In this document: positions 20,304 through 30,041 of the stretch, piece after piece | Position numbering within the stretch: position 1 is the first letter of the stretch | Layout of the letters: each line of letters starts with the position of its first letter | NCBI GenBank assembly: GCA_029717555.1 | Contig: JAMDHS010000045.1 | Location: 113,199-177,198 of the forward strand | Source: Peribolospora baueri | Lineage: Eukaryota > Basidiomycota > Peribolosporomycetes > Peribolosporales > Peribolosporaceae | Length of the DNA: 64,000 nt | Direction of reading: 5' to 3' | Notes under the pieces: generated by a model | Database searches by the model: none | Told to the model about the DNA's origin: nothing | Seen by the model: only the letters and a program-made list of their open reading frames with translations | Position numbers and translations under genes: made by a program

Positions 20304-22739
20304 ATGAGTCGCGACGCGAGCGCCGTCATCCTCGTCTGTGGATCGCATACAATTCGCGCCGGTCTCGGCATCCACGAGCTCTTCCGAAGACCGACAGTGG
20401 TGAGTAGAGTGTTCATCCGAATTCCTCCCAATTCAGAGCGACGCAGCTCCGCATGTTGGATCCGCCTTCTACCTCGCACGGCTCGACACTCACGTCGATG
20501 CTCCGTCTATCGTGCTGTCCGTCGCACCCCTCTGCTTCCCGCCCCTCGTCTTCACCCATTCCCTCCTACAGGAGCTGTCGGCCCGAGTCGGATTGCGCAA
20601 ATCGGCCTTTCCCCCCGCCCTTGCACCATCCAACCCACTCTCTTTCTCCGCGTCAGCCGCTGTCTCTGCCCCTGCGACGCCTGCGCCCGCCGCCAACGGG
20701 GAGGCACCGTCTGCTCCCGCCCCACCTGCAACGCCGCCGAATCCTTCCAATCTCAACTCGAGGCCTCCGGCGTCTGCTTATCTCGTCGGAAAAGATCTCG
20801 ACGAGGCGGAGCAAAATGGCGAGGACCTTGAGATCTCTTGGCCGATGCGCAAGGGGGCGATCGTTAATTGGGAGGGAATGGAAGCGCTTTGGTGAGCTGA
20901 CGCTTCGTGCTACCATCATGTCGCACGGGCTGCAGGTCACTTTCATGAGTGCATGGACGCTGATGCGCAGGCCCATGTTTTCACCCAACCGTCCATCCAT
21001 GTCTCCATCGCCTTATGGACCCGCCGCCTCGTCGAACGCGCCATACAGGAAGCATCTCCTCTTCCGACTTCTCTCCCTCCACCGCTCCCGAAACGAATCC
21101 CACGTCATGGTCGTAATTCCCCCCTTCCTTTCCATCGTCACCCACCAACGCATCACCCAAATCTTTTTTGAAAAGTTCAACGTGCCCGGCCTCTGTCTCA
21201 CCGAGTCCCCGCTCGTGGAGATGTACGCCGTGGGCACGCTCACCGGCGTTGCCATCGATATCGGGTGGGAAAAGACGGATGTGGTGCCGGTGGTGGATAC
21301 GAGCGTGCAGCACCACGCCGGCGTCCGGGTCCACGTGGGCGTCAAGCACATGGACCGGTATCTTGCCCATGTGCTCCGGCAGGATGAGAGCATCGTCAAG
21401 GTGCTTCAGAGCACCCTCATGGACGCTGAGGCGGAGCGAGGTCGGGAGGGCGGCGACAGTGACGCCCTTCAGACCGCCCTGCTTGACCTCGCTCGGCACC
21501 TCAGGATCTCGGGCTACCTCCGCGTCCCTGCCCCCGGTGCCGCGGAGGAGCAAGCGGTCGCAGAGGACGAGGGAACGTTCGACGTGGCGACGGCGTTGGT
21601 ACAGGGAAAGGAGAAGGAGATCATTGCAGGAGGAGCGGCCGCCATACAAGGAGGTCATTCTGCGGACGCAGCGGCAGGCTCCCGAGGCGAGGAAAACAAC
21701 AACGGCTCGCTGCGTCAGGAGGGCGGGAGCACCGAGGTCGGCACCGTGCTAGAATTTCGAGGCCAGAGGATCCGCGTTGGATCCTCGCGCTTCAAGTTTT
21801 GGGAGCCGCTTGTAGACCCGGACCTCTTGCGGTGCCTTGACGGTATGGAGTCGAGCGAGGTCGGCGGTCGGACGTCGGACGTCCAGACGAACGGCACCGG
21901 CCATGGCGAGGGCGCGCGCGCGAGAGTGGGTAGGGACGCGGTCTTCGCAGAAGAAGATCGGAGGCTCAGTGTGCCGGAGGCGGCATACCTCGCCGTGTCT
22001 GCTTGCGACGTCGAGAAACGACCTTTGCTTTGGGAAAACGTCTTAGTCACCGGTGCGGCGACGGCCATCAAAGGTGAGTCGCCGGAAGATTTGAAAATTT
22101 TACCTGCCACTTTCTCCATGTCGGTTGCCGACACCTTCTCTCACCCTGTTTCATCGTACCTCTTTCCTCCCTCCACCCCGCCCCCAGGCCTCTCTGCAAG
22201 TCTCCAGCCGGAACTAGCCCGCTTTGTGACCGACCCGACGGACCCGAACATGGCCGAGCTGTCCACCCAGCCGCGCAGCGTACGCCTGCTCAAGGTGCCG
22301 GACTACTTCGCAGAGTTCAAGGAACGCACCGATCTCGCCGTCTTTTTGGGAGCCACCATCATGGCGAAAGTGAGCTTTGGCGCGTCACGCTCCGTAATGC
22401 GCAGAGATTGTGGCTGGAATTCCGGCCGATCATGCGGCGCGAATGAAAGAAGTTGTTCCCGACACGCTCATCGCATGTCTCTCGTCCTCTTTTGCCTCGT
22501 CCGCTTGTTTCTTCGTTGGCACTGTCATCTCCAGCTCGTCTTCAACGATCCGTTCGCGAAGAACTACGTCTCTAAGACCGACTAGTGAGAACCCTGTCCT
22601 TCGCACCCTCCTCTACCCGGTGATCAGGCGGGGTCGGTTGGAGCGCGCTGACGTCTTTCTCCCTCTTCCTTTGTGCCCGCTCGCTCGCAGCAACACTCAC
22701 GGACCGACGGCGATGACCCGAGTCACCGCGGCCAGCTAA
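20304..22739 (+). CDS. ARP9: Actin-related protein 9 (SWI/SNF and RSC remodelling subunit)
   Basis: Nuclear actin-fold protein that binds the HSA helix of the remodelling ATPase. Exons: 20304-20399, 20572-20891, 21049-22073, 22188-22369, 22535-22584, 22691-22739 (1722 nt, 573 aa). Seen: SAVILVCGSHTIRAGLG at the N-terminus, ARVGLRKS, RSRNESHVMVVIPPFLS, RITQIFFEKFNVPGLCLTE, the actin-like GVAIDIGWEKTDVVPVVD, RIRVGSSRFKFWEPLVDP, ENVLVTGAATAIKG, VRLLKVPDYFAEFKE, VFLGATIMAK and a C-terminal FNDPFAKNYVSKTDYNTHGP. An acidic, Ala/Gly-rich insert (about residues 285-345) interrupts the fold as in other fungal Arp9. The second exon's start is uncertain: an acceptor at 20428 would add 48 residues, but the one chosen has the better pyrimidine tract and family fit. 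Confidence 0.88.
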
Positions 22740-22868
22740 ATAGCTATGTGAGCTCCTCATCTCGTCTCGTCTCGCTCGAGCGGGTGCGCGTACCCGTTAC
22801 GGTAGGTAGTTGGTCAATAGCGCGAGCTGGTCCGCATGCTTTCACTCCCTGTAATCTAGTTCCCCCTT

Positions 22869-22900
<32 letters not shown>

Positions 22901-23773
22901 CCTGTTGAATTAGAAAGGTCCAGTCCGCCGATCGTTCAAGCGGTGGGAGGGAAGAACGTCTAAAGTTCCGCCGTTTGATGTGCCGGCCGCGTAGGGTTGG
23001 GTCGCCAAGAGCAGAAGAAAGGACTCCTGCGAAGACAGTCAAGCCCCGAAGGTGACTGGCTGCCTCCTTTTTTTCAGCCCGCCGACGCGAGCTTAGAGGC
23101 AAAGCGGCGGCGGCGGCGTCCAGACCGGCCCGGCCCGGCATCTTTCCCGCCCTCTTCCAGTCTCTAAAAAGGCTTAGTGAAGAACCTTTTTTTATCAAAC
23201 TGCAAAGAGGACAACCCCTTGGACCAACCTCCACGGTCTCCCTCCATCAGTAACAATCTTCGACGACCGACGTTCAAGAAGGCCATGTCACGCGTGGCTT
23301 CGGAGAATCTGCGATGCTGAATAGGCAGGCAGGTGGGCTAAACCTGTTTCCCGACCGGACGTCACGACGTGATAGTCGACGTCTGACGTTCTTTCTGGAA
23401 AACATTTGCATCACACACATCTTGAATCGCCCCCCATGCTCTGCCGGCCGCCGGGGCGGGCCATGCTGAACAGATAAGAAAAATACGGGGCATTTGCAAC
23501 GACATATCCGAACATGCTGCCTTTGCATTCTACTTTCAATCCCAGCGTAGACAAACGCACACGGAGGGAAGGGTAGCGAGGAAGAGGGTGGAGAGGGAGG
23601 AGAGAAGCGAGGGAGTGGATGATCACCGAAATTTCGATGGAAAGACCGACAGACAGGCGGGTATGACCCCCTCCTGTCAGCACGCGACTAATATACTTAA
23701 TTTTCCGCTCCGCCGAAACGGACAGAAGTTGGGAAGACGAGGATCGAGCCAAACCGAATGGAATCCCATCAAA
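22740..23773. other. Convergent intergenic region
   Basis: About 1 kb between the ends of ARP9 (+) and the complex I 51-kDa gene (-). It contains a 28-nt C homopolymer (listed separately). No gene or RNA recognised. Confidence 0.5.
22869..22896. repeat. C28 homopolymer
   Basis: An uninterrupted run of 28 C, preceded by a short C5TT. Its complement (G28) can form G-quadruplex structures. The true length is likely to be uncertain in any assembly. Confidence 0.9.
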
Positions 23774-25972
23774 TCAGGGGGCGCTGAGGGAGGGAGTCTC
23801 GCTGCCGGCGCTGGGCACGCGAATGTTGCCCGGCAAAGCGAGAGAAGGGTCTTGCTCGCTGAGGATCCTTCCACCGACGAGGACCTCGCCATGCTTCTGG
23901 CGGAACTCATCCAGTCGGGCCTCCACTTCAGGGCGGAAGTGGCGCATGAGCTGGTTGTTCGTGGATGAGAAGAGTGTGAGTTATTTTGTCCTTAGATGAG
24001 TGATTCAGGATGGTAGGAGTGTAGCCACGATATGAAACTCACTCCTTGTATCGGCCACGCGGCAGCGTCGCCAAGAGCGCAGATGGTGTGACCTTCGATC
24101 TCCTTGGTGAGCTCGAGGAGCATGTCGATCTCTCGCCTATTGCCGCGGCCTTGAACGAAGCTGTGCGTCGACATCCAGTTTGATGTGAGCAACAGAGGAA
24201 CGGATGACTTCTGAGCTTAAATGCATTTGCGTAACATACCGCTCCATGATGTTGTTCATCCACTTGGTGCCCTCGCGACAGGGAGTGCACTGACCGCAAC
24301 TCTCGTGATGGTAAAACTGTCCATGTCGAGAGAAAAGGAGCCAGTCAGTAAATCGATCCCAATCCAGCTCGTCGGCACCCATGCAGCAGACAGATACGCA
24401 CCTTGGCGAACCGGGCAATGGCGGAGACGACGTCGGTAGACTTGTCCATGACGATGATGGCACCCGTACCGAGGGCCGTCTGTGCGTCACGAAGCGAGTC
24501 GAAGTCGAGACTGAACGCGAAAGCCAATCGATAGAGAGGACCGGATAAGCAAATTGTAACAAAGAGGGTAACAGGAGGGTCACGTCGACTCACAGGACGT
24601 CCTCGCAAACTTCCTTAGGAATGATCGGCACCGAGCTTCCACCAGGAACGATGCCAAGCAGGTTGTCCCACCCGCCGCGCACGCCACCGCAGTGCCTCTC
24701 GATGAGCTCGCGGAGTGGCATGCTCATCTCCTCTTCGATGACGCAGGGGTAGTTGACGTGTCCGCTGACGGCGAAGAGCTTGGTACCGTGGTTCTTCTCC
24801 CTTCCGAAGCCGGCGAACCACTCACCGCCGCGACGACAGATGGTGGGCGCGACGGCGACGGTCTCGACGTTGGCGACGGTGGTGGGGCAGCCGAAGAGAC
24901 CGACATCTGCGGGGAACGGAGGCTTGAGTCGAGGCTTGCCTTGTTTGCCCTCGATCGACTCGATCAGAGCCGTCTCTTCGCCGCAAATGTAAGCACCGGC
25001 ACCACGGTGAACGTAGACGTCAAAATCATAGCCGGAACCACAGGCGTTCTTGCCGATGAGGCCCTCCTTGTAAGCCTCGTTAATAGCGGCCTGTAGATGG
25101 GCAGCTTCGAGGTAAAACTCGCCGCGGACGTAAATGTACGCTAGAGACGGAAAGTGATAGCATTCAGAAGTGAGCGACCAACTTTACCTGCCTTGTTGAC
25201 GCGCGCCGTCGACCCACCTGCGTTGGCGTTCATGGCCCTCCCAGCCACCAAACAACCCTCGACAAGCTTGTGGGGGTCACCCCGCATGATCTCTCGATCC
25301 TTGCACGTCCCCGGCTCGCCCTCGTCTGCGTTCACGACAAGATACCTCGGTCGCTTGTCGTTCTCCCAGCCGGGCTTGTTCATGAAAGACCACTTGAGAC
25401 CGGAGGGAAATCCGGCACCACCGCGACCTCGGAGGCCTGAGGCCTTGACCTGGTTGATGATCCAAGTGTCACCCTTGAGGATGATGTCCTTGGTGCGGTG
25501 CCAGTCACCACGCGACTATTGAAGACGACGGGTAGAACACGGTCAGCAAATGTCTTTGCGAAAGTCAACTGGAAAGACAGCTAGCAGCGTCGAGCAGACG
25601 AGGCCAGTGTCAAACGCTGAGTACTTACCTTTGCACCCTTGAGCAAGTGGTCATGCCTGCAGTACGCGTTGGTGAAGATACGATCCTGGTCCCTAAGGTT
25701 GCCATGAGAGCGCTTCGGCGCGTCGGTAACGGTGGCGAAGCCTCGGGAGGAGGCAACGGAGGCTACCGCGGCGGGAGAGGAGGAAGAGACGGAACGAGCG
25801 GCGGCCGTGCGCGCAACCTGGCGAGCGAGAAGAGCTGGCAGTGTTCGAGCCGAGAAGCGGTGAGAAGAAGGTCAGTACGTCCGCAGAGTCAGATATGATA
25901 CCTCCTCCTTCCTTCTTTCCTCCCTTCCCATCGGCGACAGATTGGCTGTGAGCACTCACCGGCCGACCTCAT
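23774..25972 (-). CDS. NDUFV1: NADH:ubiquinone oxidoreductase 51-kDa flavoprotein (complex I)
   Basis: Carries the NADH site, FMN and iron-sulfur cluster N3 in the matrix arm of complex I. Exons: 25972-25960, 25834-25629, 25515-25218, 25140-24594, 24510-24402, 24316-24240, 24160-24043, 23950-23774 (1545 nt, 514 aa). The first coding exon is only 13 nt (MRSA plus one base); spliced, it yields an ideal mitochondrial presequence ([20 protein letters not shown]). Motifs: [18 protein letters not shown] (NADH/FMN), [46 protein letters not shown], the cluster ligands [12 protein letters not shown] plus the distal Cys in [16 protein letters not shown]. All essential residues are present. Divergent from COX8, another respiratory-chain subunit. 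Confidence 0.97.
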
Positions 25973-26382
25973 CTCCGCTTTGCACCCTTTCTATCCTCGG
26001 CGAGAAGAGGAAACTAGAAGTTGGAGACGAGTGAAGAAGAAAGCGCACGAGGGAGGTGGCGGAGCGGACGACGGTGATCACCGACTGGGCGACGGTTGAA
26101 GGCACGGCTAGAAGCGGATCGGAGAGCGGCCAATCAGGGCGGAGCCCTTTGCGCGCGCCTTCGCTATGCGTATACGCACACTCGGCCGATCGCGTACACA
26201 AGTATGCGTATACATGGCACGTGACTCTCCATCAACCGTGCGTGCGCAGAGCGTGCTCGTGCTCGTGACTCTCTCGTGCACGCAGCCGGCCAATCGAAGA
26301 TCCAGTCGCGATCCGGCGTCCGCCGACGGCATATCGGCTATTGCCTTTCCTCCACCCACACCTCAGCTTTCGAAGGGACACG
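25973..26382. promoter_or_regulatory. Bidirectional promoter of two respiratory-chain genes
   Basis: About 410 bp between the complex I 51-kDa subunit start (minus strand) and the COX8 start (plus strand). Two CCAAT boxes lie at 26130-26134 (CCAATCAGGG) and 26290-26294 (CCAATCGAAG); CCAAT bound by the HAP/NF-Y complex drives many fungal respiratory genes. Also seen: a perfect 11-bp direct repeat TATGCGTATAC at 26165-26175 and 26203-26213, and a CACGTG E-box at 26218-26223. Shared control is inferred. Confidence 0.7.
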
Positions 26383-27562
26383 ATGAGCCTTCTCGCCCGC
26401 CGCGCCGCCACCTCTCTTGCCCTCAGCGCCCCCCGCCGTCTCGGTGGGATCAGGATGATCCACATCGAGAACAAAGTGGGAGACGTGAGTAGCCGGGCTT
26501 TCCAGCAGGGCGCCTGGGTTGGAGCGGACGACGTGAGATGGATCGGAGTGGACTGGACTCAGTTGTGGCAGCCAGTGCTGTCATTCATTTCGAGGCTATG
26601 GGAAGGGGCAATGGGAAGAGGCCATGCTCTAATAGCCGGGTCTTGGCATGGATGCACCGTTCTTGACGGCAGTAGCACGTTTTGATACTGACTCGCATCG
26701 ACGGGCTGTCGCCTTTTATCCCCTTCTCTCTAATTTCTCTGTCTTCATTCGATCTGATCCGTTTGATGCGTACAGAACATGCCCTTCAAGTACGACAAAG
26801 TGCGTTTTTTATTCTTGCCCATCCAGAGCTCTTTATCGTGGCGTGTCTCCTTCCGATAGTTGAACTGCCGCGCGGCGATGCTAACGCGCTTCGCTCGCGC
26901 ATGCATTCCCTTTTTATGCTATCTCTTCCTTTCCCATTTATCTCTCACCACTACCTCCACTCGTCGCGGATCACAGAAGGGTCCCCTCGCGTTCAAGATC
27001 GTCGCTTTCCTGGCCACCGGCTTCTCGCTTCCGTTCATCTCATGCTGGTACCAGTTGTGGGTGTCTTGCTCTCGTCCTCTTACTTCGTCCATTTTTTTCT
27101 TGATGCGGCACTGTGGATGCTGCTTGTGGAGGCGGGAACTGGGGACGTTATCTGGGCGTCAACAATGTCGCGTTGTGTCGCTCGCCGACATGGAACCTGG
27201 ATGAGGGCACGTTGTAAAGGATGGACCGGGTGGAGGGGAGGCAGCGTCTTGGCTCGCCATCCATTGGCAACATGCCACTGACCAGAGGGAAGATATCAGA
27301 AGGACATGATGTCGAACGGAATGCTTTATGTGGACAACGGACATTGCTTTTGCTGACGGGTCGGTGTCTTCTTCCTTGCCCTCTTCTTATCATGGCCCTT
27401 CACTCCTCCATCCTTGCGCTTTATGTGCGCTTGCTGCTTTTGGGCTTTTTGATGCGCGGTCTCTGCTCTCTTCATCATTTCTTTCGCCCTTTTCTTGCCT
27501 TGTTGCCTCTACCCTGTCTTTCTGGACCGTCCTCTTCACTCAGCCGCAAGACTGGCCTGTAG
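26383..27562 (+). CDS. COX8: Cytochrome c oxidase subunit VIII/VIIc
   Basis: Small single-span subunit of complex IV. Exons 26383-26484, 26776-26799 (24 nt), 26977-27056 and 27544-27562 (19 nt) give 74 residues. The presequence MSLLARRAATSLALSAPRR is basic and mitochondrial-like; the mature part has HIENKVGDNMPFKYDKKG, then one membrane helix (IVAFLATGFSLPFISCWYQ) and a short basic end FRKTGL, matching yeast Cox8 in order. The last intron is about 490 nt, long for this region, but its acceptor follows a strong pyrimidine tract and the resulting ending fits the family; an alternative acceptor near 27300 would give a different, shorter end. Two tiny exons make automatic prediction of this gene likely to fail. 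Confidence 0.85.
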
Positions 27563-30041
27563 ACAAGTCCCGTCTTTCTCTCCCGTCCGTCGTCGTACAT
27601 TGCAAGGGAATAAAGCGTCCTTTCTTTTACTCTATGGCCCAAATTACGTGCTCACCTTGTACATGGTCGAACTACATACGTCTAATGCAGTCAACTGCGA
27701 CCGAGTCGCCAGGACTCCAAGTAAGACTCCGACCTTTTCAGTCGAATGAAGCGCTTTGCAATGCCAACACCGCCAAGGAGCACAGCGCACACGATGGAAG
27801 CAAGGAAAGCAAACGTCAACTCTCGGTCATCTTCCATCATCCTGACGCATCTCTCCCGATTGTTCGCCTTCCTTTGTCCACATTCATGTGTATAAAAGAA
27901 GAGATCTTTGCACGACAAATGAGTTGAATCAAGTAGTCCTCAACCTCCCAATAGGTTTATGAGCTCAACCGGCACGACGACCAAGAAGATCGACTCCGAC
28001 AAGCGACCCAAGTCGCAATATGGTCACAGCAAAAGGAAAGTCTTCAAGTCGTTGAGAGCATGCTGGGAAATGCGAAGAACGTGTAGAACCACAATTCTAC
28101 AGCGTGTGCCGACTCTCAACTCGTCCAGTTACCATACGGAGTGAGCCAGTGTCATGAGGGTTCTCAAGAGCGCTGGACTCTGGTTCATAGTCAACACACA
28201 CTGTAGCGATCCGCACGTCCTTCGTATTCCAGCATGCTCTCAACGGCTCGGAGACCCTCTGCTTTTGCTGTGCCATGTTGTGACCAGGCTTGCTTGCCGG
28301 AGTCGATCTTCTTGGTCCTCGTGCGTCTATGATGGAAGGAGTCCGCCCTTAACGCCACCCGTAGGCTTGCCCTTAAGGCCGCCCATAAAGTTGCAAGGTC
28401 GAAAGGTCAGGGGCAAGGCATGCAAGAGAGGGTGAAGGAGGTGCTTTTGCGCATCCCTCCGTCATAATGCGTTGTTGTCATGTGTGCACTTGTGTGAGGT
28501 GTCGCGTGCCATGGAGCGGCCGTCATCCAGTCAGTCGCACTACTCGAGGGATCGCCATTACAATGAGAACGTTATGCTGCGGCGATCTTCGTCGATGACG
28601 TCGGCGAGTTAGGGCCGGACAGAAGCGGACGTTGGTTGCCTGATGACCGAGCGGTGCATGTACGACGACACCCAAACACAACACACCTCCCATTCTCTTC
28701 CCTTCATTACCAACCTCTCATCTCTCCTTTCGATACGCTCAACCCCTCAGTGTTGCCCGCCCACTCTCCCTCTACCCCGCGCAGCACCGTTGGCGGCAAC
28801 GAGCGGACGGATGAAAAGGGGGTCAAGTAGACCAGGCCAACCAGATTAAAGCCTGCTCATAGTTGCTTCGACACCTCGGCCCATCGTCCACCGTTCCCCC
28901 GCATCGCCAAGTCCACCTACTCATCGTCCAACCAGATCGTCGTCCCATTCCAGCTGTCCTCGCGAGCCACTCAACAGGCAACGATCACATCTCCCCTTTT
29001 GCGAGTTCCGTTCCGTCCGCTCGCACCTACCCTGCGTTCGCTGTGCTCGCCAAGACCGGGCTTGGTCCACCCAGCCCACAGCGCTAGCACGACGATCGCT
29101 TTTCAGCCGTCTCCGATTTCAGGTGTGCTCTCTCGCCCCATACCTCTGTAACCCTCGCCGACCGCCCACACCGTCTCCATTCCGTCAACAGCCCTCTGCG
29201 CAGAGACGTCGCGGATCGCATTAGGCGGGTCAGTTGGTGAGTACCAGCGTTCCTAGATGCGGGTATGATGCCGAGAACGACGCGTTTGAGGTCGCAAGTT
29301 TCTTGCCATCTTGGCTGGGCGTTGGCGACTCGTATGGATGGATGGACGCAAGGAGAGAACTAGGGTCATTGGCCGAGATGGGCAGGGTCGAGAAGGCATT
29401 TTTTGGGTAGATGGCCTGGATGACCTGGAAAAGGGTTTGGCGATGGGACCGGTCGATGCCCTCCCAGAGCAGAGCAGACGTGCCCCAAAAGCGCCCGCTT
29501 TGCATAGTGCGGTATCGCATCCATCAAGTACGAAGATGAGAGGGCGTGCCAACGACGACGTCATACACGCGGTCAGCCATCCGTCCCGTCGGGCCGTCTA
29601 TTTGCGCGTCGTCGATCCCGTCGCCACCCCGTCTACGCGTCTCTGTCTTCGTTTCTGGTGTTTCATGTATCGCTCGACTCGCTGGTATTGCGTGTTGCTG
29701 GACCAACGGGTTTGTTGATCTTCCCACTCTCCTCTCCTTACCGATTTCATGATCGTAGCTCTCTCTCGTAGGCGCTTGCCAATCTGGTCCTGCGTCCAGG
29801 CTTGTGAAGATACAGTCCTCCCAGGGCATATCTCGTGACTCTCCAGCTCTGGCCACACCAATCTTTCCAAAGCTTCTCCTCGCATCTTGGTCGGCCACGC
29901 CTCGATCCGCCGCCCGACCTTCTCACCCACACTTCCTTCCATAGCCTTCCATATCCCCCTCTTCGCCGCCTTCTCTTCCCAAGTTGACGATATCTGCCGC
30001 GGTCCTAGAGCGGGTGCCCTCTTCTGCTCACTCGCCTCGGC
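27563..30041. other. Gene-poor interval between COX8 and the histidine kinase
   Basis: About 2.5 kb. It contains a large imperfect inverted repeat (27971-28325, listed separately) and, from about 28680, CT-rich DNA typical of a fungal promoter and leader, probably belonging to the histidine kinase gene. Open frames in this stretch show no family motif. Confidence 0.5.
27971..28325. repeat. Imperfect inverted repeat, ~135-bp arms, ~85-bp loop
   Basis: The left arm (27971-28108) and the reverse complement of the right arm (28194-28325) align over about 135 positions with blocks of perfect identity such as GACCAAGAAGATCGACTCC and GTTGAGAGCATGCTGG, separated by substitutions and small gaps. A transcript would fold into a long hairpin. 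Read from the minus strand, the right arm is open (SGKQAWSQHGTAKAEGLRAV), while the left arm's open frame is broken up, which suggests an inverted duplication of a small gene or element that has since decayed. The coding-like reading faintly recalls CsbD-type proteins; that is a weak inference. Confidence 0.7.

Noticed and set aside
20453-22585. 710-codon open frame on the plus strand
   Set aside because: It is ARP9 read through introns and in the wrong frame at its 5' end; the first 200 residues show no family similarity, whereas the spliced model does.
27544-27562. Alternative COX8 ending using an acceptor near 27300
   Set aside because: It would give a family-unlike end; the 27543 acceptor has a better pyrimidine tract and yields FRKTGL.
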